Below are positions 11,446 through 22,069 of a stretch of DNA of 64,000 nucleotides, one piece after another. Position 1 is the stretch's first letter; every line of letters starts with the position of its first letter. Source of the stretch: Cricetomys ansorgei (taxonomy: Eukaryota; Chordata; Mammalia; Rodentia; Nesomyidae); NCBI GenBank assembly GCA_026225945.1, contig JAMJFZ010001133.1, forward strand, positions 9,382,501 to 9,446,500, read 5' to 3'. The position numbers and the translations under genes were made by a program. The notes under the pieces are model-generated. The model made no database searches and was not told where the DNA came from. It worked only from the letters and a program-made list of their open reading frames with translations.

Positions 11446-11953
11446 AGCTGATCAGAGATTGACAGGTGGGTGAAGAATAAGTCTGAAGAGGAATATCAGA
11501 ATCTTATTTTGACACAAGTTTGGGGTGTAGAGCTTCATGTAGACACTGGAGTAGAGGTCTGTTTTGGAGACACGAGATTACTGGATTAGAGATGACACTG
11601 AGTGTTCTGAGACAGTATGGAATGATCGAGAAACAAGAACTGACGCTGGGAAAACACAGCCAAATACTAAGTATGAGGAATCCACATTAAAGGATTATGA
11701 AGAAGATCAACCACTGGGGAATTGAAAATACAGGAAAGAGTAGATTCAAAGCATCTCTGAAAGAATAGAATTGAATGCATAGACACCATCTTCAAAAATG
11801 GAGGAAAGAAATGGAGCAGAAAACTGACAAAGACGTGAGGACAGATGTATAAAGGCAGACGATGCTAGAAATAGCAGTGTGTTTGAAGGATGGATAGAAT
11901 AAATCAGTAGAAGATGGGAAATCAATGGTGTAAAAGGTAGGAGAAATTACTGG

Positions 11954-12125
11954 AACCAGATCTTGGAATAGCTGAGAAAAAATATAATCTATTCCACACA
12001 TTTAAAAAGATGAAATTAGAGAGGAGTCTATTCAGTTAGGATCACAAGAACAGAGGAGGGTATGGGCCCAGTTACTGGTACCAGATTAATATGGTATTGC
12101 AATGTTTGTCTTGGGAATGCAATGA
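11954..12125 (+). repeat. Direct repeat, copy 2 (172 bp)
   Basis: Second copy of the 11267-11445 block, offset by about 687 bp. It ends where a MaLR-type LTR begins. Family unknown. Confidence 0.85.
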
Positions 12126-12436
12126 TCCCCAGGGGCTGATGTATTTAAATACTTGGTCCCCTTCTGGTGGCATTTTTTAGGATGCTGTGGGAACTTTAGT
12201 CTGTATAGGGTCTGCCTGGAAGAAGACATTGCTGGAGGTACTTTACCTCTGTTTCCTGGTTGTCCAGGTACAAGAAGTCCTAGCTACATGCTCTTGTAAT
12301 TGTGTGTCTCCCCCCCCCATGCCTTTCCCATCAAGATGGACTATATTTTCTCCAACTGTGAGCTAAAGTGATTTCACCTTCTCTTAAGGTTTATCAGGCA
12401 TTCCATCAGAGAAATGAGAAAAGTTACTAATGCAGA
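12126..12436 (+). mobile_element. MaLR-type LTR (ORR1/MT class)
   Basis: Starts ccccaggggctgatgtattt with aaatacttggtccccttctg and ggtggcatttttt. It ends with tcaagatggactatattttc, aactgtgagctaaagtg, a ggcattccatcagagaaatg segment and ttactaatgcag. A C9 run at 12310-12318 lies inside. Confidence 0.75.
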
Positions 12437-13084
12437 ATCCATGTGTGGTTTCTTCTAAACTCTTGCATTGCCTCTGTAATGTCAGAGGCAAAGCAGTAAA
12501 TTAGGAGGATTTGCTGAGACTCTGAGTATGGACACAGAGAAAAAGAGGTATACAAGAGGACTCCCAATTTACCTGTAAGAATAATGGAAAACATTGTGTT
12601 GCCAGCTACTGTAGGTGTCCCACTGACTCACATGAGCCAACTGCTAAATGTCTGGCGGGTATTCTCTGACACAGTTGTTAAACACAGCTACTAAGTCATG
12701 CAAAATCCAAACAAATAATGCATTCTCAAAACAAAAGTAATAAATGCTCACCACTGATTAGTTTATTACATTTCACAGAGTTGGTCTTCTTGGAATTCTT
12801 CACAGAAGCTATATCTGCATCTGCATATCTATATAACGGTGTCCAACTGTGAATCCCTTCCCAGCTGTGCATTCAGTGACATGATACTATGAGTTTGAAA
12901 TTAACCATGATAAGAGCGTTCACACCACAGAAATTGGAAAGTACAAAAATCAATGCTTCATCTCTTGTCTGTGTGCTAGCCTAGACTGACACAATAGAGA
13001 AAATGTTAGGAGTGTGTGCAAAATTTAAACCTGTGTGGTTGTGCCTGTTACAGCGTTCAAACACAAAGTTAAGCAGCTAGTTGC
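12437..13084. other. Unassigned non-coding sequence
   Basis: No repeat family, open frame of note or motif cluster recognised. Confidence 0.5.
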
Positions 13085-13210
13085 CCATATTTAGACCATC
13101 CTGGGTTCAGCAATGAAGCGACTGTGACACTGACATCTGGGTAAAGTTTCCATACACATCTCCATAGGTTTACTTTCTTATTTGTTAAGGTAAATAGAAG
13201 TAGCAACTGA
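13085..13210 (+). mobile_element. MIR SINE remnant
   Basis: Order matches MIR: ccatcctgggttcag, gactgtgacactgacatctg, gtttactttcttatttgtta (counterpart of the CAGTTTCCTCATCTGTAAAA block), then gtaaatagaagtagcaac. Confidence 0.6.
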
Positions 13211-13683
13211 CATTGAAGCTGGAACCATATATGCTTGTGCTTTAGCTCAACCGTAGGTATATGACAAACACAAGAATTTTATCAAGGATCACTAAAATCA
13301 TTCTATGAGAAGCTCTTGTCTCCCAACGCAGTGTATTAAAGGATGTGAGCTGTTTTATTTTGTTTGTATTGCTTTTCAGAAAACCAGTTGTTAACTTCTT
13401 CGCGGCTCATCATCATCTTTAATAGAATAGGAAGTGGGAGCCAGTCTGCGGAGGACTCCCCACTACAGTATGTGCTCCGAGACATTATGAACATCATTTG
13501 TGTACTCACCATTCACTTTGGAAATAGCAATACTCAAAAGAGTGGCAGCAGAAAATTGCAAGGACATCAGTCAGTCCTTTCTTAGTTCCCCTTGTGACCG
13601 CACAATACCCCATAATTTCTAATCCCACAGAGGTTCACTGAGTACTCAGGGTATAGAAAACCTTCCCAGAGAAGATTTCAAGT
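13211..13683. other. Unassigned non-coding sequence
   Basis: Nothing recognised. The 73-residue frame at 13364-13585 has no supporting motif or conserved context that can be seen here. Confidence 0.45.
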
Positions 13684-13915
13684 GCTACGGTTGAAATGTG
13701 AATGTCCCCACAGGTTCATGTGAGGGTCTGTCCTGTCTGTTCCCGGTCTGTCCATATGAGAAGAGCTTCAATATGATGTCATGAAACCAGTGCCCCATTC
13801 CTTAATAGGCTAAAATCCCCTAAACAAGGAGCCCAAATCAATTTGTCTTCTGTTAAGTAGCTTCTCTTGAGTATTTTTTCACAAAGATTAGAAACCAATA
13901 CAGAAAAATTGGTAC
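13684..13915 (+). mobile_element. MLT1/MST-like LTR remnant
   Basis: 5' ggttgaaatgtgaatgtccc with acaggttcatgtgag. The 3' portion contains atcaatttgtcttctgttaa and ends gattagaaaccaatacaga, as in MaLR 3' ends. Internal deletions are likely. Confidence 0.6.
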
Positions 13916-13983
13916 CAAGAGTGAAGTCACTGTGATAAATCCGACCAGGTGTTTTGTAGGCAGTGTTCTAAAGCTGGATTTGG

Positions 13984-14145
13984 GTTGTTTTGTTTCGTTT
14001 TGTTTTGAGACAGGATTTCTCTGTTGTAACCCTGGCTGTCCTGGAACTCACTCTGTAGATCAGGCTGGCCTCGAACTTACTGTGATCTGCTTGCTTCTGC
14101 CTCCTGAGTGCTGGGATTAAAGGCATGCATCACTATCACCCAGCT
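13984..14145 (-). mobile_element. B1 SINE, near full length
   Basis: Reverse-complement B1: gagacaggatttctctgttg, ctggctgtcctggaactcac, caggctggcctcgaactt, cctgagtgctgggattaaag and gcatgcatcac. The A-tail appears as T-rich sequence on the left. A 7-bp TTGGGTT at 13980-13986 and 14146-14152 may be the target duplication. An in-frame 62-residue plus-strand frame over it is spurious. Confidence 0.95.
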
Positions 14146-14152
14146 TGGGTTT

Positions 14153-14919
14153 TGTTTTTAAAATTCAAGGACACATTCCGTTACCTTGATAATTCTCATT
14201 TTTATAAAGAACATATCCGTTAGTGGTACAAAGGAAATGTGTGACCATGATTGACAATAAATGAAACGGGCAGTAGAGCATTTAACTTCTCTAGTGAAAC
14301 ACGCACTAATCAAAGGTACTCAAGCAAGACGATATCGTTGTGACCTCACTGTTCCTACTACAGATGTATCCACAGGTGCCTTTTGTAACAAAGACAATTA
14401 TGGCTCAAAAATATTCACATGCCCTTTTTCATTTCCCAGATGCTCTTGAGATCATGTTGCCATGGGACAGGTTTAAGGCTGATAACATGTTAGTAGAGAT
14501 GAGGAAAGCTAATTCTAAGGAGTCCCTTAGGGGTTCTCTACAATGGTAAGTCATTGAGAAATTATAAGTGTGCCAACTGCAAGCTCTTTATTTTCTGCTT
14601 TAGATACAGTGTCTACCAATTCATGAATTTATCAAGGAGTAGTATCAAGGAATGGCCAGGAGCTATTGTTAGGTACATAGTAAAGTCTGCAGCCACTGCT
14701 TTCTCCTTCCTACATGAAAATGTAGCATTACTTCATGAGACAGTACATATACCATGAGAATATAATGCATCCCTGTGGTCAAATTAAACCATAATAAGTA
14801 ATCTTATATCATAATATGAGACATATAGAATGAAAATTATTGTTTATGAATTTCCGTATATTCTACAGAGGGCTAGTCAATGGTATTTCAAGTTATTCAT
14901 TACTTATTTCTTATTTTTT
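14153..14919. other. Unassigned non-coding sequence
   Basis: No element recognised. Three short plus-strand frames (14261-14449, 14340-14549, 14554-14757) overlap each other and show no domain. Confidence 0.45.
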
Positions 14920-15127
14920 TTAACTTTTTATTTAAAATAAGCCTAGATTCATGGAAAGTCACATAAAAAGAGATAGTACACAGATATAATATTGAAAATT
15001 CCTTGAAATCTTTAACCAAAGGGGACAATCTCATGTAACCTAGCGCATGAACAAAACCAGGAAATTTGCATCAGAACAATGCCAACATGACATAGACCTT
15101 ACTCGGTAAAGCACTGCTGTGTGCGTG

Positions 15128-15170
<43 letters not shown>

Positions 15171-16055
15171 GCATGTGTTGGTGTGTGTGAGTAGGTACAA
15201 AGTTTTATGCAATCTGTTCCTTTGTAACTACTATAAAACACACTCAGACACTTTTATATTTTTGTCCAAACCTCTCCCTGTCTCCTAGTAATCGCTATTC
15301 TCTATCTCTATATATTTAGCGTTTCTGTAATGTTATATAAACACAATCAGGCAGTGAGTAACCTTTTTTAGATTTCCCCCCTCACTAACCATAATGCTAT
15401 TCAGATTCATCCACGTTATCACAGGTCTTAGTTGTTTGGGTTTTTGTTTTATCTTGTTTTTCTTTTTATTGCTCAGCAGAACTCCATCATTTAGGTGTAC
15501 CAGAGTTTGTCTGACTCTTCACTCTCTGAAGGACATTTGGATTCTGTCCATGGAAAGTTGAAGCTAACCTCAAATAACACTGCTGAGAACATTCATGTTC
15601 AGGGATTTGAATAAGCATAGGATTTTATTTCTCTGAGCTAAATGCTAAGAGTATAATTCCTAGGGCATATTTTCTTTCCAAATAAACTGCCAAGTGACTT
15701 TTCTCAATGATCATACCACATCTTCCCACCTATAATGATGATGGATCTCATCTCCCTGCTTATCTCTAGTATCTAGTCTTGCCCTATTTTTAATTTTAGC
15801 TATTGTTAAGTATATGATAGAATCTCTTTGTGGTCCTCATGTGTACCTCCATAATCACTAATGAACAACTTTCCGTGTATTGGCTTATTTTCTTTCCCTA
15901 TCTTCTCTTTGATAAAATGTACTTCATGATTTTTACCCATTTTCTGATTAGATTGTTTCTTTATTCTTATTAGGTTTCATTACATTTTCTTGATACATGT
16001 TCTGTGTTTCTTATGCTTTTATAGCAAACATTTTTATCCGATACTCTTATTATTA
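14920..16055 (-). mobile_element. L1M LINE 3' end (ORF2 C-terminus and 3' UTR), antisense
   Basis: Excellent order match to reverse-complement L1MA/L1MB: tagattcatggaaagtcaca, a (TG)n block, gtttctgtaatgttatataa, cattatttaggtgtacca-like sequence, gaaggacatttggattctgt, aacactgctgagaacattca and tttttacccattttctgatt with agattgtttcttta. Everything from the 3' UTR to the ORF2 C-terminal region is present; the rest is truncated. The coding strand is minus, with no intact frame. Confidence 0.9.
15129..15190. repeat. (TG)n microsatellite inside the L1M 3' UTR
   Basis: Seventeen or more uninterrupted GT units (15131-15164), then imperfect ones. It lies where L1MA/MB 3' UTRs normally carry a short TG tract. 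Confidence 0.95.
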
Positions 16056-17094
16056 ATTCCTAAAATGTGATTTAAATCTGAGGTTCTCACAAACACAAAT
16101 GAGTTTGGATGAGGCAGTTGAAAATTGGGATACAATAAGAGGCTATATATATCAGCCATTTTCCGACTTTTTCTGAAACAATGAGAAATTATCATTGCAT
16201 TTTAGGTAGGAGATGCATGAAGGTTATTGAGAGCCAGTGGGAAAGTGTTACATTTCAGTCAGTGTACCTGCAACTGATTGATTAACTTTCATCATCCTAA
16301 ATTGAAGATGGGGGAAAACACATTGAAGTGATTTACTTAGAAGTCCATCAAGCATGTGCCAATATAATAATTTTCTTAATCCAACAAGAAAATAGTTGTC
16401 GATAAATAAGTCATTAATAAGCTAAAGATTCTCATTTCCTGTGAATTGAAGCTTATTTAAAGATTAAGAAAGACATCAAGGGATGCATTTCTCAAAGACT
16501 AAAGGGTAATGTTAATGTGCTATAATGTGCTAAGTGTTTACTCTCAATGACAGAAAGGTCTAGATGCAAGAAAAACTAGTGAAAAAAAAAAGGTATTTTA
16601 TCAGCAAACAAACAACCAGACCTGGTGTAATCTATTGACTCAATATCAAGAACTATTATCACTAGTACTAAATTAAAAACTGATAAGAAAAAAGCAAATT
16701 ACTTTATGAGAATGGTAAAATGGATATTTGCTTATTACCTGAGAAAACAAAACAAGCCTCTAGAGTAGTTTCAAGAATAAAATACTTTAGTAATTAAAAC
16801 AAAATTATATTTAATGAATCAGATTGTGTGTATATGCAGATAAAGCAGGAATATAATGAAACATAATGATGAAAATGGAATAGAGTGTTATTGGTGAGAC
16901 CTTATTTCCTATTATCAAACTCTAGACAAACACGAATAATAAAGATAATGATTGTAACAGATGTGCTCACCTTGCACTAATGAGAAAGTTAATATCATTT
17001 TAAAACTGTTCTAGGGTCACCCGTTAACTTTTCTACATATCTCTGAGAACTATATATGTCTTTAAAATACTATTCAAATGAAAATGTGCTTTTA
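16056..17094. other. Repeat-poor AT-rich sequence
   Basis: About 1 kb without a recognisable repeat or gene. AT-rich with many TAAT-type motifs. Function unknown. Confidence 0.45.
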
Positions 17095-17163
17095 CCCCCT
17101 GCTGGGGATGGACCAGAGGATTCTGCATGCTAGTTAAGTACCTCACCTCTGCCTCCATCCCTA
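17095..17163 (-). mobile_element. ID-like tRNA-derived SINE fragment
   Basis: Reverse complement of an ID head: ccctgctggggatgg, attctgcatgctagttaagt and acctcacctctgcctccatcc, recalling the 'gctaggcaagcactctaccactgagc' order. Confidence 0.6.
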
Positions 17164-18309
17164 TCTCAATAAGAGTCTCTCTTTAAGTCTTCTAAAATGC
17201 CTACTGTGTTGAAAGAAACTTAAAATACAAAAATGACTGAATGCCTGTCCTCTATAGCCTAAAGTCAAAAGCTGTTCTATTGCAAATGTTCTAAACAGTG
17301 AACACCTTGTGTTTACTGCTTGATTTAAAAGCAAACTGAACATCTACCCATGTCTACACATGGAGTTGAAGTTATCAGCAACAACAAGAAAGCTGTCAAT
17401 CAAACAAGTTTCTAGCATACCATCCACTGTTCAAGCAAATCCACTGTTCAGAATTCATGGCACTTCATACAATAACACACTATCTTATCGTTTACCCATT
17501 TTGCAAAGACACAAGCTTCAGTGATCATATCAATTAAACCATATTCTGCCAAAATTACATACAAGGGTTTGTTTCATCACTAAAGCCAGGAAAACAAGGG
17601 TTTTCATGTTTTAATTAACGGGAACCAGGAAAAAAAAATGTCATCTTAAAGGTCCCAGCATTTCTTCATTGATTTGTGTATTTTCTGACTCTTCAAGATC
17701 TTTTTTTAAGCCTTATGAGAGGTTGAGACAAATTCAACTATGAAACACATTATTTTTTAAAGTGAAATCAACAAAATATGTCTCCTAATTGCACAAATGG
17801 ACAGGTTCATTGATCTTGAGGGAAACTTTGAAGACACCATAAGGCCATGTATGTTTTAGAAATGATAATTCAGACACTTGTATTGTGGTGTAGAAATACA
17901 AGCCATTCCTGTGCAGAGAAGGGAGAAAGGGGTGCAGGGAGACAGACGGGCATCTGTTGAGGGTCTGAGGAGTGAAGCTCATTCCTTCTTTGAAGAAAAT
18001 TCAAGTTTGTTGACTGGTTTGATTTAGCTTGATTTTTATTTTATCTTATTTTGCTGACATTTTCAGTTACTAAAGGTGTGGCTTAAAAAAAATTGCCAGA
18101 AAAAGTCTTCAGTTCATATCGGAGAAGGACTGGGCCTAGGTTGCTAATGGTTCCCATACTCTGGTTTTCAGACGGTGATCAAGCAAGCGTGCACAGATGT
18201 GAGCCTGCAAGTTTCCATCTCACAAAACTTTTGTGGCTCCCTCTCAAGAAAGTAGTATCTCAGTGTTGGCATCTTAGGCCTTTCATAAAGCAGGCTCAGG
18301 ACTCCCTGA
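17164..18309. other. Unassigned non-coding sequence
   Basis: No repeat family recognised. The open frame 18093-18389 (98 aa) has no recognisable motif and runs into a possible MIR. Confidence 0.45.
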
Positions 18310-18420
18310 CCTCTCTGAATGGCATGGCAACTGAGCTCAGGCCTCACAGTAACTTGCCCAGAACCCTAGAAGGTTGTGTCAGGCTGTAGGAGGTCCAGGC
18401 CAGAAGCCAAATCAGAACTG
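18310..18420 (-). mobile_element. Possible MIR SINE remnant
   Basis: Weak reverse-MIR order: actgagctcaggcctcacag, taacttgcccagaaccctag, then aggtccaggccagaagcc. Low confidence. Confidence 0.35.
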
Positions 18421-18958
18421 TGAAATATAGAGCAGTCAAGTCTCATAGTCCATTGTTAATTAACTCCCTTGGTGTTTCCCTTCATCTCTGTGAACTTATG
18501 GTATCGCCCCACTAAAATGCATGCTTGATCTCAACTCCATGTGAAAGCTCTGACCTAAATTAAGAATGAAAGATAAAAGGCAAGACAGCACCCAGGTAGA
18601 TCAGGACATTGGGTCTTAGAAGACAGAAGTCCTTCAAGGGTGGTGGGGTTACTTGAGCAGGACCTTGATGTAGAAGCATTAGGTAGATTGAAGTAGCAAT
18701 AAATAGACAGGCCTCCCAGGAAGAACATGGCTAAAGAGGGAAGTGTATAGGGGCCCAATATCCTGAACAATCTCAGGAGCCTAACATCTATGAAACATAG
18801 TCAGTAGCTATTTTTGTTTACTAGGAACTGCAGGCTGACATGGGCTGGAAAGACACATACGGATACATACAGTACCTTTGAGCTGGGTGTTTGGTTTGGT
18901 TTTGCTTTCAGTTAATTTTTTTTCAACTGAGATACTAAGTAATGGATTTCATCATGAC

Positions 18959-18960
<2 letters not shown>
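18421..18960. other. Unassigned non-coding sequence
   Basis: Nothing recognised. The purine-rich part at 18560-18760 could be decayed LINE sequence, but no firm match was made. Confidence 0.4.

Positions 18961-19000
<40 letters not shown>
18961..19000. repeat. (TG)n microsatellite
   Basis: Nineteen perfect TG units followed by imperfect repeats, forming the tail of the antisense SINE. Confidence 0.97.
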
Positions 19001-19006
<6 letters not shown>

Positions 19007-19320
19007 TATGCACGTGTGTTTAATCTGTGTGTTGCAGGAGTACACGTGTATGAATGCCTTTGTACTTGTGTGCACATGTATGTAGAACCTAAAGATGGTA
19101 TGAGATGTGTACCCTACTTACTCAGACAGGGTTTCTTAACAAATGCAGTTCTCACCAATTCCTGCTAGTCTGTCTACCCAGTTTGTCCCTGGATGCCCTG
19201 TCTCTGCCCATGAGTGCTGTCACAGCTGCCTGAATTTTACATCCTACAGATGTGACAGATCCTAACTCAGTCCTCACACTTACACACCAACTGTTATCCA
19301 CAGAACCATCTTCCAGAGCT
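18961..19320 (-). mobile_element. Composite B4-class SINE (ID_B1 type), antisense
   Basis: The (TG)n tail at left is followed by tgtatgtagaacctaaagat, a ctcagacagggtttcttaac segment (B1-like), a region equivalent to the lineage-specific middle, and a 3' tRNA-like head (cctaactcagtcctcacact to agaaccatcttccagagct). This is the reverse layout of the element at 2643. Confidence 0.65.
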
Positions 19321-19334
19321 TTGTTTTGACTTGT

Positions 19335-19712
19335 ATTATGGCACTTGTATGTATGTGTAATTATATTTGGTTTACCAATACCCTTTGCCACTGTTCTTCC
19401 TCCTTTTGCTGATCCTTCCCTCCCTCAATGTTGTAGAATATAATATAGAGAATATAGAAAATTATAGAATATTCCATGACCTTCCCTTTCCCTGTGCCCT
19501 GAAGCTCTTGTCCTCCAATCTTATGAACTTCTTTCTACTTCCGTCATCTGTGCACACACACACACACAATTCATTTTTGCATGTAAAAGAAAACGCAGTA
19601 TGTATCTAAGTCTGCTTTCTTTCACTTAGTATAATTGTCTCCACTTTCATTCATTTTCCTACAAGTATGATTTCATTTTTCTTTATGACTGTATTAAATT
19701 CCATGTGTATAG
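19335..19712 (-). mobile_element. L1 3' end, antisense
   Basis: Pyrimidine-rich 3'-UTR complement, then ctgctttctttcacttagta, taattgtctccactttcatt, cattttcctacaagtatgat, ttctttatgactgtattaaa and ttccatgtgtat, all in L1 ORF2-end order. Confidence 0.75.
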
Positions 19713-20028
19713 AGGTGGGTGGCATAGGCTGAGAGCTGAGTATTACTGTCATGGAGTTGAGGTTGCCTGGCTGCATTCCCTCCAGACACTCCCAGGGACT
19801 CTGTGACTTTCCTCTTCCATCTCCTGGTGGCTGCCTGAACTCCTTGGCTTGCGCCCTTATCCCTTCAGTGCCTTCTTTCTTTTACACAGAATTTTGATGA
19901 AGTCTCCCTATGTCTCTCCCATAAAGTACGCATGTGATTACATTAGGATCTACAGTAGATGGACCAAGATAATCTCCCCACTCTAAGATGCTTAATTAGA
20001 TCACTATATGGAGATTCTTTGTTTTGTT
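19713..20028. other. Unassigned non-coding sequence
   Basis: No family recognised between the L1 end and the microsatellite. Confidence 0.45.
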
Positions 20029-20190
20029 ATACACACACACACACACATACATATATATATATACATACATATACATATATATACACACACATGCACACAC
20101 ATACATACATATACATATACATATATGTATATATACATACATATACATTTATGTATGTGTATATATATACACACCCACACATACACACAT
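20029..20190. repeat. Compound (CA)n/(TA)n/(TACATA)n microsatellite
   Basis: About 160 bp of alternating purine-pyrimidine sequence, with CA runs at both ends and TATA/TACATA units in the middle. Segments are self-complementary around 20120-20160. It keeps frames open on both strands (up to 144 aa), which are not genes. Confidence 0.95.
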
Positions 20191-20199
20191 TTGTGTAAA

Positions 20200-20432
20200 G
20201 AAACCTTGAAAGACTTGGGTGAGACAGGTTATCTAGTGGGAGATCACTTTTCGATAGAACAGACAGAAAGTGCATTCTATGAGGCATGTGCAAATATTCC
20301 AAAGTATGAGAGGGTTTTAAGGACATTAGGGAGAGCAGAGTTTAATGTGGTTGGGATGCTGTTTATAAGTTGGGACTTAGAGAAGAAGATAGCTAGAAAA
20401 GTAGGATGTTTCTTCTATATAAAAGAGAGTTA
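20200..20432 (-). mobile_element. L2 LINE fragment, antisense
   Basis: Plus strand follows reverse L2: aacagacagaaagtgcattc, tatgaggcatgtgcaaatat, gagagggttttaaggacatt, gggagagcagagtttaatgt and ggttgggatgctg, the order around the L2 C-terminal coding region. Confidence 0.6.
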
Positions 20433-20435
20433 TCA

Positions 20436-20637
20436 GGGCTGAGAATGGAGCTCATTGGATCCCTACTGCGCATGGAACCCAAGGTTCAGTTCCTAGCACC
20501 AAATAAAACAGGCATAGAAACTTGTGCCCATAACTCCAGCACCTGAGAGGTAACAGGAGAAGGAGAAGAAGCACAAGGTCATTCTTGGCTACATAGTAAG
20601 CTCTAGCCCAGCCTGGGTCTCAGGCAAGACAAAGCAT
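20436..20637 (+). mobile_element. RSINE1/B4 SINE
   Basis: ID-like head (gggctgagaatggagctcat, ggttcagttcctagcaccaa) fused to a B1-like body (cttgtgcccataactccagc, acaaggtcattcttggctac, atagtaagctctagcccagc). The dimer order is typical of RSINE1. Confidence 0.85.
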
Positions 20638-20640
20638 CTA

Positions 20641-21223
20641 TTCTATTGCAATTTGGAGGAAAATAGCACAAATGAGCAGCGTGGCCCAGACAGCCCCATG
20701 TCCTTGAGCACCGGAGCTCCTCTAGGGATAGGGACTGAGCTGAATTAAGAAAATCCTTTCGCTACCAGGGTTGGCATGCACTAAACAGCTTGCAGGTCTC
20801 CTGTGCAGGGGCAACGGGCCCTGGTGGTGGATGCTTTTAGGAGAACATAGAGATAAGGGGTATCTGCTAAGCTGCAGCTTCTTGGCTGAGCTGCTTAGAC
20901 ATTCCCCTCAAAAATATCTCAAGGTAAGATTTGTGTTTGGAATAAGTTAGCACACATAAGCAACCTCTGGGGCTCCTTGCTCACAAGCAAGCAGATAGAT
21001 CGCAGAGAAGCATCCATCCCACTCAGCCACAGCTGAGTTTCTATCATCACCCTTTTATTTTCAAATTGAAGAGCAGTGGCTGAGGGGTCTGAGTATCAGC
21101 ATTGTTTTTCCATTAATGGTTTGGATTTCTTCAGGTGAGTAAGAAAGTAAGAGGAGAATATATTGATGAGTGGGCGGAGGGGAGGTGGGAGGCATAAGAA
21201 ATGGTGAGCAGGTTACAGGAGTA
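20641..21223. other. Unassigned non-coding sequence
   Basis: Moderate GC. No repeat or coding evidence recognised. Confidence 0.45.
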
Positions 21224-21335
21224 AGTTCATCCTTCAGTGAATACTTACCAAGCACTTACTATGTATGTGCCAGGAACCATCTACACTGCACACAAAACAG
21301 CAGTGAGCAAGACACACGAGACATATATTCTAGAA
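21224..21335 (-). mobile_element. L2 3' end, antisense
   Basis: agtgaatacttaccaagcac, ttactatgtatgtgccagga and acaaaacagcagtgagcaag with atattctag match the reverse L2 3' end, including the tail shared with MIR. Confidence 0.75.
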
Positions 21336-21874
21336 GTTTGGTGTTGGCATTCTTGTGTCCTAATCTAGGCTTTTTCCTGTGCTAGGCTCTTACTTGTATA
21401 CTCTCTTTAAGCCCCACAGAAAGGGCCATGACACATGAGGTTGTATGGAGAGAAGGGCACGCCCTCCTGAAACAGGCAGATGCAGAGATGAAGGCGGTCT
21501 ATCTGAAACATCTCTGCATGTGCCTCACCCACAGAACTTTGTTTTCTACAGCTATACATCTCAGACACCAGTCTGCAGTCAGATGGTTTCCTGACACTCT
21601 AGCCCAGGAGAGCAAGAGTCCCAAGGATAAAGAGAGGGGAAAGTTCCTGAGTGTGACCAGCACTTTTGGCCACATTACATGATATGGACTTGGCTCGATA
21701 TGGACTTGGTTATTTATAGAGAAAGTAAACACTAAAACAAGCTGCAATTGCAGATGACTGGCCAGATGATAGGTCACAGTCCCTTCCAACTTCATTTATT
21801 TTGTGATTATTTTTTTACTATTTTTTATTTTTGTCCTAGTATCTATCACAAGGACTTACAAGCAAACCATTATT
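21336..21874. other. Unassigned non-coding sequence
   Basis: No element recognised. Overlapping frames at 21428-21682 (+) and 21499-21795 (-) are mutual shadows without motifs. Confidence 0.45.
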
Positions 21875-21889
21875 AAGAATGAGAAAAGA

Positions 21890-22054
21890 ATGGGGCAGTG
21901 GTGGTGCATGCCTTTAATCCCAGCACTTGGGAGGCAGAGGCAGGCAGATCTCTGTGAGTTTGAGGCCAGGGAGGACTACAGAGTGAGTTCTAGGAAAGCT
22001 AGAGTTATAACAGGGAAACCCTGTCTTGAAAAAAAGCAAAACAAACAAACAAAA
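21890..22054 (+). mobile_element. B1 SINE with target duplication
   Basis: Full B1: tggtggtgcatgcctttaat, cccagcacttgggaggcaga, ggcaggcagatctctgtgag, gactacagagtgagttctag, gggaaaccctgtcttg and an A-rich tail with AAAC units. A 15-bp duplication with one mismatch (aagaatgagaaaaga / aagaataagaaaaga) at 21875-21889 and 22055-22069 marks the insertion. Among the better-preserved SINEs here. Confidence 0.97.
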
Positions 22055-22069
22055 AAGAATAAGAAAAGA

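Larger units (their letters stand above)
10590..11950 (-). mobile_element. L2 LINE, long antisense copy
   Basis: The purine-rich plus strand follows reverse-complement L2 over more than 1 kb: gctgagtgaaatggggagct with atgagtgacctcc, aacgctacagaataatacag, gaggaggttatggaaagtag with cagattttaaacatatgctg, then ggaatatcagaatcttattt with tagacactggag. The encoded reverse-transcriptase region is on the minus strand and is fully decayed. It is interrupted by an ID-like SINE (10986-11112) and by a 179-bp block (11267-11445) that recurs at 11954. Confidence 0.7.

Noticed and set aside
20008..20442. 144-residue plus-strand frame (and 99-residue minus-strand frame) across the CA/TA repeat
   Set aside because: Both strands open because of dinucleotide periodicity. 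Residues are THTHIY/VCVCVY repeats with no domain, and the 3' part is antisense L2.
21428..21795. Overlapping 84- and 98-residue frames as a processed pseudogene
   Set aside because: No recognisable protein similarity, no poly-A end and no target duplication seen.
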